Shown piece by piece: positions 6,453-12,401 of a stretch of 18,632 bases of DNA. A program made the position numbers and the translations under genes. Origin of the DNA: Nonomuraea sp. Lineage in GTDB: Bacteria > Actinomycetota > Actinomycetes > Streptosporangiales > Streptosporangiaceae. The notes below the pieces were generated by a model that saw only the letters and a program-made list of their open reading frames with translations, had not been told where the DNA came from and searched no databases. The stretch spans positions 1 through 18,632 of the forward strand of contig JABFVJ010000062.1 of the NCBI GenBank assembly GCA_013362835.1, given 5' to 3'. The stretch's first letter is position 1, and each line of letters begins with the position of its first letter.

Positions 6453-7354
6453 TCACGGCAGCGGTGCTCGCGGCGCTCGCCACGGCGTGCGCGCTCGGCT
6501 CCTGGCGTTTCACGACGGCCCGGTGGACCTCACGCGCCCCCAGGCTCGCCATCATCGTCTGGCAGTCCCTCGGCGTGGCCTGGGGTCTCGCCACCACCGG
6601 CGCCATGCTGGCCTACGCGGTGCAGCCCTACGGCGAGGGCGTGCTCCAGGGGCTGCTCGCCTTCGCGGGCGGCGCCGCTCCCGCCGAGGCGTGGGACCCG
6701 CTCCACGTGCTCGCCATGATCGCGGGGCTCACCTCGCTGGCCGTGCTGGTCGTGGTGCTGCTCACGGCCGGGGTGCAGGCGTTGCGGGCGCGCAGGCGGC
6801 ATCGCGTGCTGCTCGCGCTCATCTCCCACGACGATCCCGGGGTTCCGGGCGTGCGGGTGCTCGACCATCCGAGCGCGGCGGCCTACTGCGTTCCCGGGCT
6901 CCGGTCGCAGGTCGTGGTCAGCGCGGGCGCGCTCAAGCTGCTGTCGCAGGACGAGCTGACCGCCGTGCTCGCGCACGAGGCGGCGCACGTACGCGAGCGG
7001 CACGACCTGGTGTTGCTGCCGTTCGCCGCGCTGCGCAGGGCGATGCCCTGGTCGAAGGTCGTCGCCGACGCGCAGGCGCAGGTGGAGCTGCTGATCGAGA
7101 TGGCCGCCGACGACCGCGCGCGCCGCTACTGCTCGCCGCGCAGGCTGGCGACCGCGCTGCTCAGGTTCGGTACGGCCGGCGCCATGCCGACCCCGCAGGG
7201 CATGCTCGGCGTGCACGCGCACAACGTCATGGCCAGGGTCGACCGGCTGATCAAGCCAGGGCCGGAATTGTCCATCTCTGTCCGCTACGGCTACGTCGCC
7301 CTCTCTGTGATGTTGCTCACCGCCACACCCTTCTTGTGGGTCTACCAGCTCTGA
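6449..7354 (+). CDS. M56 family membrane zinc metallopeptidase (BlaR1-like, no sensor domain)
   Basis: This is a 301-residue integral membrane protease. Hydrophobic segments lie near residues 1-18, 33-57, 86-110 and 280-300. The zinc motif HEAAH is at residues 176-180, within LAHEAAHVRERHD, and the downstream IEMAADDRARR supplies the probable third ligand. Unlike BlaR1 of staphylococci it has no penicillin-binding sensor domain, as in most actinobacterial BlaI-linked peptidases (for example Rv1845c, recalled). It overlaps blaI by 4 nt and probably inactivates that repressor, directly or indirectly. The protein ends soon after the last membrane helix, so it has no large extracytoplasmic C-terminal domain. 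Confidence 0.92.
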   Translation: MITAAVLAALATACALGSWRFTTARWTSRAPRLAIIVWQSLGVAWGLATTGAMLAYAVQPYGEGVLQGLLAFAGGAAPAEAWDPLHVLAMIAGLTSLAVLVVVLLTAGVQALRARRRHRVLLALISHDDPGVPGVRVLDHPSAAAYCVPGLRSQVVVSAGALKLLSQDELTAVLAHEAAHVRERHDLVLLPFAALRRAMPWSKVVADAQAQVELLIEMAADDRARRYCSPRRLATALLRFGTAGAMPTPQGMLGVHAHNVMARVDRLIKPGPELSISVRYGYVALSVMLLTATPFLWVYQL

Positions 7355-7379
7355 TGCTTGCTGGCGTTAACCATTCCGT

Positions 7380-7408
7380 TTGCAATTGCAAGCACTGGAC
7401 GGCAGACT
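7380..7408 (+). promoter_or_regulatory. promoter of the XRE gene with a 12-bp palindrome over the -35
   Basis: TTGCAATTGCAA (7380-7391) is a perfect palindrome. Its left half, TTGCAA (7380-7385), is a good -35 element, 17 nt before CAGACT (7403-7408), a -10-like box 6 nt from the ATG. Position over the promoter of an HTH-regulator gene suggests autoregulation. Which protein binds is not shown by the sequence. Confidence 0.5.
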
Positions 7409-7414
7409 GTCGGT

Positions 7415-7909
7415 ATGGCACTACCGAAAGTCGGCTCGATCGGTGAATACATCCGCGAGCAACGGCAGCAGGCGAAGATCTCGCTGCGCCAGCTCGCGCA
7501 GGCGGCGGGGGTCTCCAACCCCTACCTGAGCCAGATCGAGCGCGGGCTGCGCAAGCCGAGCGCGGAGATCCTCAACCAGATCGCCAAGGGTCTGCGCATC
7601 TCCTCGCAGGCGCTCTACGTGCAGGCGGGCCTCATCGAGGACCGCGAGCCGCCCAGCGACGTGATCACCGCGATCAGGGCCGACGCGCTGCTCTCCGAGC
7701 GGCAACGCCAGGTGCTGATCGACATCTACGAATCGTTCCGCAAGGAGGAGCGCGCCGAGGACGAGCAGACCTCCCAGAATGCTCACCCCCGGCACGACTC
7801 CGGTTCGGACGACGAGCCGCCACTGCCCGAGGAGTTTCTCGCCGCGCTGGAGCCCTACGCGGCCTCCTCCGGCAACGGCTCCGTCACCCAGGAAACCAAG
7901 GAAGGTTAA
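7415..7909 (+). CDS. XRE-family helix-turn-helix regulator
   Basis: This is a 164-residue cytoplasmic DNA-binding protein. The HTH_3 domain spans about residues 9-67: IGEYIREQRQQAKISLRQLAQ, then AGVSNPYLSQIERGLRKPS. A linker and a helix follow (LSERQRQVLIDIYESFRKEE), and then an acidic, probably disordered tail (SGSDDEPPLPEEFLAALEPY). I take ATG 7415; the in-frame TTG upstream at 7358 would run through the palindrome and promoter. No Shine-Dalgarno is visible, so a leaderless mRNA is likely. The hbhA-like gene starts 3 nt after its stop, so the two are co-transcribed. The same pair is Rv0474-Rv0475 in M. tuberculosis (recalled). Confidence 0.9.
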   Translation: MALPKVGSIGEYIREQRQQAKISLRQLAQAAGVSNPYLSQIERGLRKPSAEILNQIAKGLRISSQALYVQAGLIEDREPPSDVITAIRADALLSERQRQVLIDIYESFRKEERAEDEQTSQNAHPRHDSGSDDEPPLPEEFLAALEPYAASSGNGSVTQETKEG

Positions 7910-7912
7910 CCC

Positions 7913-8323
7913 ATGACGCTTGCCACCGAGGTCAAGAAGCTCACCGACTCCAAGCCGTTCTACGCGGTCGCGGGCGCCGGCGACTACGCCGTCGAGAAGC
8001 TGCGCGAGCTGCCCGGACAGCTGCTGAAGCTCCAGGAGCGCCGCTCGGAGATCGCGAAGGACCTGCCCGAGAAGACCCGCGCGTACGCCGACAAGGCCGA
8101 GGACCTCGTCCGCGAGTTCCCCGAGAAGGCCCGCGAGTACGCCGACCAGCTCACCACCAAGGCCACCGAGGTCTACGAGGACTTCGCCTCCCGTGGCCGC
8201 AAGGTCGTCAGCAAGACGACCGGCGAGGCCGCGCTGGAGCTCGAAGAGGTCTCCGAGACCGCCGAGCCGCCGGTCGCCGAGCCGGTCAGGAAGACCACCC
8301 GTACCCCCAAGGCCAAGGCCTGA
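7913..8323 (+). CDS. HbhA-like coiled-coil protein with Lys/Pro-rich tail
   Basis: This 136-residue protein resembles the N-terminal and central parts of mycobacterial heparin-binding hemagglutinin. It opens TLATEVKKLTDSKPFYAVAGAGDYAVEKLRELP, close to the mycobacterial start in my memory. Residues 35-98 form a charged coiled coil with an 18-residue repeat (PEKTRAYAD at 52, PEKAREYAD at 70). The C-terminus is acidic and then short and basic (RKTTRTPKAKA), far smaller than the lysine-rich repeats that bind heparin in M. tuberculosis. AAGGAAGG precedes the ATG. It is co-transcribed with the XRE gene and ends in a strong terminator. A role in cell surface or lipid handling is possible; adhesion to host tissue is not supported here. 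Confidence 0.85.
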   Translation: MTLATEVKKLTDSKPFYAVAGAGDYAVEKLRELPGQLLKLQERRSEIAKDLPEKTRAYADKAEDLVREFPEKAREYADQLTTKATEVYEDFASRGRKVVSKTTGEAALELEEVSETAEPPVAEPVRKTTRTPKAKA

Positions 8324-8334
8324 CGGAAGGGCAG

Positions 8335-8361
8335 GGCCCGCCTCGGCCGAGGCGGGCCTTT
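8335..8361 (+). terminator. intrinsic terminator after the xre-hbhA operon
   Basis: GGCCCGCCTC (8335-8344) pairs perfectly with GAGGCGGGCC (8349-8358) around GGCC and is followed by TTT. It begins 11 nt after the hbhA stop. It separates the operon from the DUF2516 gene, which has its own TAGGCT box at 8397-8402. Confidence 0.85.
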
Positions 8362-8396
8362 CCCCTTTGGGGTGCCCTCCTGTCGGGGGCGCCTAT

Positions 8397-8402
8397 TAGG
8401 CT
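8397..8402 (+). promoter_or_regulatory. -10 box of the DUF2516 gene
   Basis: TAGGCT, the sequence seen as a -10 at several other starts in this window, lies 39 nt before the preferred ATG at 8442. That gives a leader of about 30 nt that includes the GGCGGAG ribosome site. No clear -35 is visible. Confidence 0.45.
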
Positions 8403-8441
8403 GGGGCCGATTTCGTTGCGGCGATGGGCGGAGCCAACAAC

Positions 8442-8807
8442 ATGAACATGATCAACCTGGTCTTCAACTTCCTTTTCCTGGTGCTCGCCGCCATCATCTT
8501 CGGCATGTCCGTCTACGCGCTGGTCCACGCCACGCGCGTGCACACCAACGCGTTCGTCTCGGCGGGCAAGCTGCAGAAGAAAATCTGGCTCATCATCCTC
8601 GCGCTCGCGGCGCTGCTCTCCGGCGGCGGCGCGTGGGGCTACCTCAGCGACTTCCTGCTGGTCGGCGGCCAGATGTTCATCGGGCTCACCGGGCTCGGGC
8701 TGTTCTCGATCCTGGCCGTCATCGCCGCCACCATCTACATCGTGGACGTGAAGCCGGCCGTGCAGGGCATGGGCCGCGGCAACAACGGCCCCTACGGCCC
8801 CTGGTAG
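8442..8807 (+). CDS. DUF2516 family small membrane protein
   Basis: This is a membrane protein of 121 residues and unknown function, with three predicted helices: the N-terminal INLVFNFLFLVLAAIIFGMSV, the middle IWLIILALAALLSGGG, and the C-terminal FIGLTGLGLFSILAVIAATIYIV. It ends in a polar tail with NNGPYGPW. A basic loop (ATRVHTNAFVSAGKLQKK) joins the first two helices. The ATG at 8442 has GGCGGAG 8 nt upstream; an ATG at 8424 in the same frame has no ribosome site. It matches the Rv0476 position next to hbhA as I recall it, which supports an ancestral xre-hbhA-DUF2516 block, here split by a terminator. Confidence 0.85.
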   Translation: MNMINLVFNFLFLVLAAIIFGMSVYALVHATRVHTNAFVSAGKLQKKIWLIILALAALLSGGGAWGYLSDFLLVGGQMFIGLTGLGLFSILAVIAATIYIVDVKPAVQGMGRGNNGPYGPW

Positions 8808-8808
8808 G

Positions 8809-9501
8809 TCAGACCAGCTCGTCCGCGAGCCACGCGGCGATGCGCTCATGCCCGGCGAACGTGGGATGCACGCCGTCGGGCAGCACCGTCTCCGACGGCC
8901 TGCCGGTGACCCAGTGCCTGCCCATCGGGTCGAGGAACGGCACTCCCTCCGCGACCGCCACCTCCGCCAGCGCGTCGCGCACCCGGTACGCCTTCGCCGG
9001 GGCCTCCTCCAGCCAGATCGGGCCGACCATGACGATCCTGGTGAGCGGCCAGCGCCGGCGCACCTCGGCGAGCAGCGCGGCGGCGGCCCGGCGTACGCGG
9101 GCGGTGCTCCAGCGCTGGTCGTTGTGGCCGCCGGAGATGACCAGCACGTCGGGCGGCGGCCGCCAGGCCAGCTCCTCCTCGAAGGAGCGCTGGAACGTGC
9201 GGCCCACCTTGCCCTCGTTGAGGTAGCCCGTGCCGCCGGCCCCGGCGATCACCGGCTGCCAGCCGAGCAGCCGCGCGGACTCCGACGCGTACGTCCGCCA
9301 GCGCGGCACCGGCCCCGAGCCGACGGTGAAGCTGTCGCCCAGGAACACCATCACGGGCGCGGACGTCCGCACGGGAGCGGCCGGCTGCGGCGGCCGGTAC
9401 GGCGTTCCCGCCACCGCGCTACTACATGCCGAAACACCGGCAAATATCCCCATCATCGCGACGAACGGCGCGATTCTTCGGTGAAGCATCAGGCCGCGCA
9501 T
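8809..9501 (-). CDS. SGNH/GDSL hydrolase, predicted lipoprotein
   Basis: This is a secreted serine hydrolase or esterase. The N-terminus has basic residues, a hydrophobic stretch (IAPFVAMMGIFAG) and the lipobox VSAC, so the mature protein should be lipid-anchored at the outer face of the membrane. The catalytic blocks are in order: VFLGDSFTVGSG (nucleophile Ser), GGTGY, SGGHND (block III Asn) and LPDGVHPTFAGH near the C-terminus, with the Asp/His pair. The length is about 230 residues. Three starts lie close together (GTG 9507, ATG 9504, ATG 9501); CCGGGG is best placed for 9501. Substrate unknown; acetyl groups on cell-wall sugars or simple esters are possible. Confidence 0.9.
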   Translation of the reverse strand: MRGLMLHRRIAPFVAMMGIFAGVSACSSAVAGTPYRPPQPAAPVRTSAPVMVFLGDSFTVGSGPVPRWRTYASESARLLGWQPVIAGAGGTGYLNEGKVGRTFQRSFEEELAWRPPPDVLVISGGHNDQRWSTARVRRAAAALLAEVRRRWPLTRIVMVGPIWLEEAPAKAYRVRDALAEVAVAEGVPFLDPMGRHWVTGRPSETVLPDGVHPTFAGHERIAAWLADELV

Positions 9502-9517
9502 CATCACCCCGGGGCAC

Positions 9518-9523
9518 TAGGCT
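9518..9523 (+). promoter_or_regulatory. -10 box of alaX (leaderless start)
   Basis: TAGGCT ends 6 nt before the ATG at 9530, and no Shine-Dalgarno lies between. It shares a 28-nt intergenic space with the divergent SGNH gene. Confidence 0.5.
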
Positions 9524-9529
9524 GCCGAT

Positions 9530-10264
9530 ATGACTGCTGACCTCCACGGACGCACGCAGCGGCTCGAACTGTCCGACCAGAATCTGCGCGACTTCGAAGC
9601 CGTTGTGCTGGACGCGACGCCTGAGGGGATCGTGCTGAGCAGATCGGCATTCTATCCAGGCGGAGGCGGCCAGCCTGCCGATCACGGAGTTCTGATCTGG
9701 CAGGGCGTCGAGACCCGGATCGCCGGGGTGCGCAAAGGCGACGATCTCTACCTGATCCCGGCGGAGGGCGACCCGATCCCGCCCGTGGGCACCGTCGTGG
9801 AGGCCGCCGTGGCCGACGCGCGCCGCTCGGCGCTCATGCGTACGCACTCGGGGCTCCACGTGCTGTGCGGCGTGGTGTTCAGGGACTACGGCTGCCTGGT
9901 CACCGGCGGCAACATGGACGAGCTGAGCGCCCGCATGGACTTCAACCTGCCCGAGGTGCCGCCCGGCTTCAAGGAGGCCGTCGAGGCCGCGTGCAACGCC
10001 GAGATCGCCGCCGACCGGCGCATCGACGTACGCGTGCTGCCCCGGGAGGAGGCGTTCGAGATCCCCGACCTCATCCGCACGGCCACCAACCTCGTGCCCG
10101 AGACCGTCCAGGACGTGCGCATCGTCGACATCGTGGGCCTCGACACCCAGGCCGACGGCGGCACCCACGTGGCCTCCACCAAGCAGATCGGCCACATCAA
10201 GGTCGCCAAGATCGAGAGCAAGGGCCGCGGCTTCCGCCGCCTGCGCATCGCGATCTCCGACTAA
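9530..10264 (+). CDS. alanyl-tRNA editing protein, AlaX type
   Basis: This free-standing editing enzyme hydrolyses Ser-tRNA(Ala) or Gly-tRNA(Ala) made by mischarging. It has 244 residues. The N-terminal beta-barrel domain carries FYPGGGGQPADHG (41-53), typical of AlaXM-like proteins with the glycine-rich motif. The zinc site has His106 and His110 (RTHSGLH). The C-terminal motif reads DGGTHV, where alanyl-tRNA synthetases have CGGTH, so the usual Cys ligand is Asp here. The gene ends tail-to-tail with the regulator on the other strand, sharing bases 10261-10264. No alaS gene is visible nearby. Confidence 0.9.
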   Translation: MTADLHGRTQRLELSDQNLRDFEAVVLDATPEGIVLSRSAFYPGGGGQPADHGVLIWQGVETRIAGVRKGDDLYLIPAEGDPIPPVGTVVEAAVADARRSALMRTHSGLHVLCGVVFRDYGCLVTGGNMDELSARMDFNLPEVPPGFKEAVEAACNAEIAADRRIDVRVLPREEAFEIPDLIRTATNLVPETVQDVRIVDIVGLDTQADGGTHVASTKQIGHIKVAKIESKGRGFRRLRIAISD

Positions 10265-11181
10265 CGCCCTTCGACCAGGCCCGTGAGGCCGTCGAGCAGG
10301 GCGCTCAGGCCGAACTCGAAGAGGCGGTCGAGATCGAGGTCGAAGTCGCCGCCCAGCTCCTCGATGGCCCGGCCGAAGGCCGGCAGCCGTCCCGACGCCG
10401 AGAGCGCCTGGAAGATGTCCTCCTGGGCGGTCATCCACTCGTCGGCGGTGAGCCCGGTCGCGTTCCGCGCCCGCTGCTCCCGCTCGATGTTGGCGGCCAA
10501 GCCCTGGACGAAGCTGTAGAGCAGGGTGTGCACGTGCATCCTGCCGGTGGCGTCGAGGGCCGAGCCCTCCAGCGCCGCGAGCACCCACTCCGTGTGGGCG
10601 ATCAGGCTGGGCGAGGGCAGCGGCCGGGTCAGTGAGGTGACCTGGGCCATCCACGGGTGGGCGAGGCAGCCGGCCCACTGCACGCGGGCGGAGGTCTCCA
10701 GCCCGGCCCGCCATCCGCGCGGCGACTCCTTCGGCAGCGGGAAGGCGCGGGTCACCTGGTCGATCATGAGCAGGAGCAGGTCGTCCTTCCCGCCCACGTG
10801 CCGGTAGAGCGACATGGTGGCGACGCCGAGCCGGCTCGCCACCCCGCGCATGGTCAGCTCGGAGAGCCCCTCGGCGTCGGCGATCTCGACGGCCGCCGTC
10901 ACGATGCGGTCGCGGGTCACGTCGTTGTCGGACGGGACCGGGCCCCGCCGCGCCTTCCCGCCGTGGGTCTCGGCCACGACCGTGCCCACGCGCGGCTCGG
11001 CCACCACGACGCCCTCCTGGGCCAGGACCGTCAGCGCCTTGGCCGCCGTGGCCAGCGCGACGCCCCAGTCGCGGGCGAGCTGCCTGGTGGAGGGCACCCG
11101 CTCGCCCGCCCGGAGCCTGCCGTCGGCGATGCGCCGCTTGATGTCCTCGACGATGCGCGCGTAGGGCGGAGCCGTCATCAT
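10261..11181 (-). CDS. GntR-TetR fusion transcriptional regulator
   Basis: This 306-residue regulator carries two DNA-binding domains. Residues 5-70 form a GntR winged helix: YARIVEDIKRRIADGRLRAGERVPSTRQLA, then AAKALTVLAQEGVV and the wing PRVGTVV. After a basic linker (KARRGPVP), residues 89-136 form a TetR helix-turn-helix: TRDRIVTAAVEIADAEGL, then LTMRGVASRLGVATMSLYRHVGGKDDLL. Residues 150-295 match the TetR_C tetracycline-repressor-like ligand domain in style. Two starts are possible (11181 and 11178) after GGAAGG. It diverges from the FAD monooxygenase gene. The shared spacer holds two different palindromes, so it probably controls that gene and itself. Confidence 0.92.
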   Translation of the reverse strand: MMTAPPYARIVEDIKRRIADGRLRAGERVPSTRQLARDWGVALATAAKALTVLAQEGVVVAEPRVGTVVAETHGGKARRGPVPSDNDVTRDRIVTAAVEIADAEGLSELTMRGVASRLGVATMSLYRHVGGKDDLLLLMIDQVTRAFPLPKESPRGWRAGLETSARVQWAGCLAHPWMAQVTSLTRPLPSPSLIAHTEWVLAALEGSALDATGRMHVHTLLYSFVQGLAANIEREQRARNATGLTADEWMTAQEDIFQALSASGRLPAFGRAIEELGGDFDLDLDRLFEFGLSALLDGLTGLVEGR

Positions 11182-11191
11182 CCAACCTTCC

Positions 11192-11205
11192 CTGTACTAG
11201 TACAG
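11192..11205. promoter_or_regulatory. 14-bp palindrome next to the regulator promoter, candidate GntR operator
   Basis: CTGTACTAGTACAG is perfectly self-complementary. It lies just downstream of TAGGAT (11206-11211, minus strand), a possible -10 of the regulator gene, and 10 nt before its start. The GT...TA...AC order resembles GntR-family operators. Binding here would block the regulator's own transcription. Confidence 0.6.
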
Positions 11206-11222
11206 ATCCTAGCAGTATCGCC

Positions 11223-11252
11223 TTGCGACCAGCTGTATGTACGCCGTACATT
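11223..11252 (+). promoter_or_regulatory. core promoter of the FAD monooxygenase gene
   Basis: TTGCGA (11223-11228) and TACATT (11247-11252) are separated by 18 nt. The -10 lies inside the ATGTAC inverted repeat, and the predicted start is near 11259. The leader then carries AAGGAG 8 nt before the ATG. Confidence 0.5.
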
Positions 11253-11259
11253 CACGTAC
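11237..11259. promoter_or_regulatory. ATGTAC-GCC-GTACAT inverted repeat plus a third GTAC, candidate TetR operator
   Basis: ATGTAC (11237-11242) and GTACAT (11246-11251) form a perfect 6-bp inverted repeat around GCC. Another GTAC follows at 11256-11259. With the two in the 14-bp palindrome, five GTAC tetramers fall within 66 bp, where about 0.3 would be expected by chance. The repeat covers the -10 region of the monooxygenase promoter. Confidence 0.6.
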
Positions 11260-11285
11260 AACGTTCTCAGCAAGGAGTTCAGACC

Positions 11286-12374
11286 ATGAAGGTTCTCGTG
11301 TCCGGTGCCAGCATCGGCGGTCCCGTCCTCGCGTACTGGCTGCGGTGGCACGGTTTCGAGGTGACACTCGTCGAACGCGCCCCGAGCCCGCGCAAGGGCG
11401 GCCAGGCCGTCGACATCCGGGGCGCCGCCCTGGTCGTGGCCCAGCGGATGGGCATCCTGGAGCAGGCCAGGGCGATGCGTACGACCATGCGCGGCATGTC
11501 CATGGTCGACGCCGACGGCAACGAGGTCATGCGCAGCACCGAGGAGACGGTCAGCGGCGGCCGGTTCGACAGCCCCGACATCGAGATCGCCCGCGACGAC
11601 CTGACCGCGCTCCTCACCGCCACGGCCGACGCCCGCTACCTGTACGGCGACTCGATCGCCACCCTGACCCAGGACGCGGACGGCGTGGACGTGACGTTCG
11701 AGAGCGGCGCCCAGGCCCGCTACGACTACGTGATCGGCGCCGACGGCCTGCACTCGAACGTCAGGAAGCTCGCCTTCGGCCCCGAGGAGCGCTTCCTGCG
11801 ACACCTCGGCATGTACGTCTCCATCTACACCGCCGACAACTTCCTCGGCCTGGACCACTGGCAGGTCTGGCACCAGGACGGCGCCGCCGGGTTCGGCCTG
11901 TTCAGCGACAAGGACCCCGACGTGATCAAGGTCAACATGGGCTTCGGCGCGGGCCCGATCGCCTACGACCACCGCGACCTCGACCAGCAGAAGCGCCTGG
12001 TCCAGGAGCACTGCGCGGCGCTGGGCTGGGAGGCGCCCAAGCTGCTGGAGGCCATGTGGAAGGCCGACGACTTCTACTTCGACGTCATGGCCCAGGTCGT
12101 GATGGACCGCTGGTCGGCGGGCCGGGTGACGCTGGTGGGCGACGCGGGCTACTGCGCCTCGCCGCTGTCGGGGCAGGGCACGAGCCTGGCGCTGGTGGGG
12201 GCGTACGTGCTGGCCGAGGAGCTCGGCGCGAACCCGGAAGGGGCCTTCGACCGGTACGAGCGGCGCATGCGCCCGTTCGTCGAGGTGAACCAGGCGCTCG
12301 CCCTGGAGAACCCCGGCATGCCCGCCGCCCCCGAGAACGTGGAGCGGGCCGCCAAGGCCATCAGCCTGGATTGA
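11286..12374 (+). CDS. FAD-dependent monooxygenase (PHBH/TetX-like)
   Basis: This is a 362-residue group A flavoprotein monooxygenase that would hydroxylate an unknown, perhaps aromatic, substrate using NAD(P)H and oxygen. The FAD Rossmann motif reads GASIGG at residues 7-12, with Glu30 for the ribose. The DG motif is VIGADGLHSNVRK, and the GD motif VTLVGDAGYCASPLSGQGTSLAL lies near the C-terminal third. ATG 11286 has AAGGAG 8 nt upstream. An upstream TTG in the same frame would translate the promoter and operator. Its location opposite a TetR-type regulator suggests induction by a small molecule, for example a xenobiotic or antibiotic. TetX activity itself cannot be read from the sequence. 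Confidence 0.93.
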   Translation: MKVLVSGASIGGPVLAYWLRWHGFEVTLVERAPSPRKGGQAVDIRGAALVVAQRMGILEQARAMRTTMRGMSMVDADGNEVMRSTEETVSGGRFDSPDIEIARDDLTALLTATADARYLYGDSIATLTQDADGVDVTFESGAQARYDYVIGADGLHSNVRKLAFGPEERFLRHLGMYVSIYTADNFLGLDHWQVWHQDGAAGFGLFSDKDPDVIKVNMGFGAGPIAYDHRDLDQQKRLVQEHCAALGWEAPKLLEAMWKADDFYFDVMAQVVMDRWSAGRVTLVGDAGYCASPLSGQGTSLALVGAYVLAEELGANPEGAFDRYERRMRPFVEVNQALALENPGMPAAPENVERAAKAISLD

Positions 12375-12387
12375 CACCCATTACCGA

Positions 12388-12393
12388 TACGAT
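12388..12393 (+). promoter_or_regulatory. -10-like box of the DUF2207 gene
   Basis: TACGAT lies 8 nt before the ATG at 12402. No Shine-Dalgarno is visible. A TTGACA at 12371 is too close (11 nt) to serve as its -35. The gene could also be read through from the monooxygenase gene 27 nt upstream. Confidence 0.35.
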
Positions 12394-12401
12394 GTGCCGC
12401 C

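Noticed and set aside
7913..8323. HbhA-like gene as a sign of a pathogen
   Set aside because: The heparin-binding tail is reduced to a few basic residues, and the neighbourhood is ordinary core chromosome.
9422..11251. 609-codon open frame on the minus strand covering alaX and the fusion regulator
   Set aside because: It is antisense to alaX and out of frame with the regulator, and its composition (Arg, Gly, Ala, Pro) is that of a shadow frame. The two real genes explain the region.
11286..12374. Monooxygenase as a tetracycline-inactivating TetX
   Set aside because: The FAD and GD motifs are general to group A flavin monooxygenases. A TetR-type regulator nearby is not evidence of tetracycline as substrate.
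12371..12376. TTGACA as a -35 for the DUF2207 gene
   Set aside because: It is only 11 nt from the TACGAT box, too close for a sigma-70 type promoter, and its first bases overlap the end of the monooxygenase gene.
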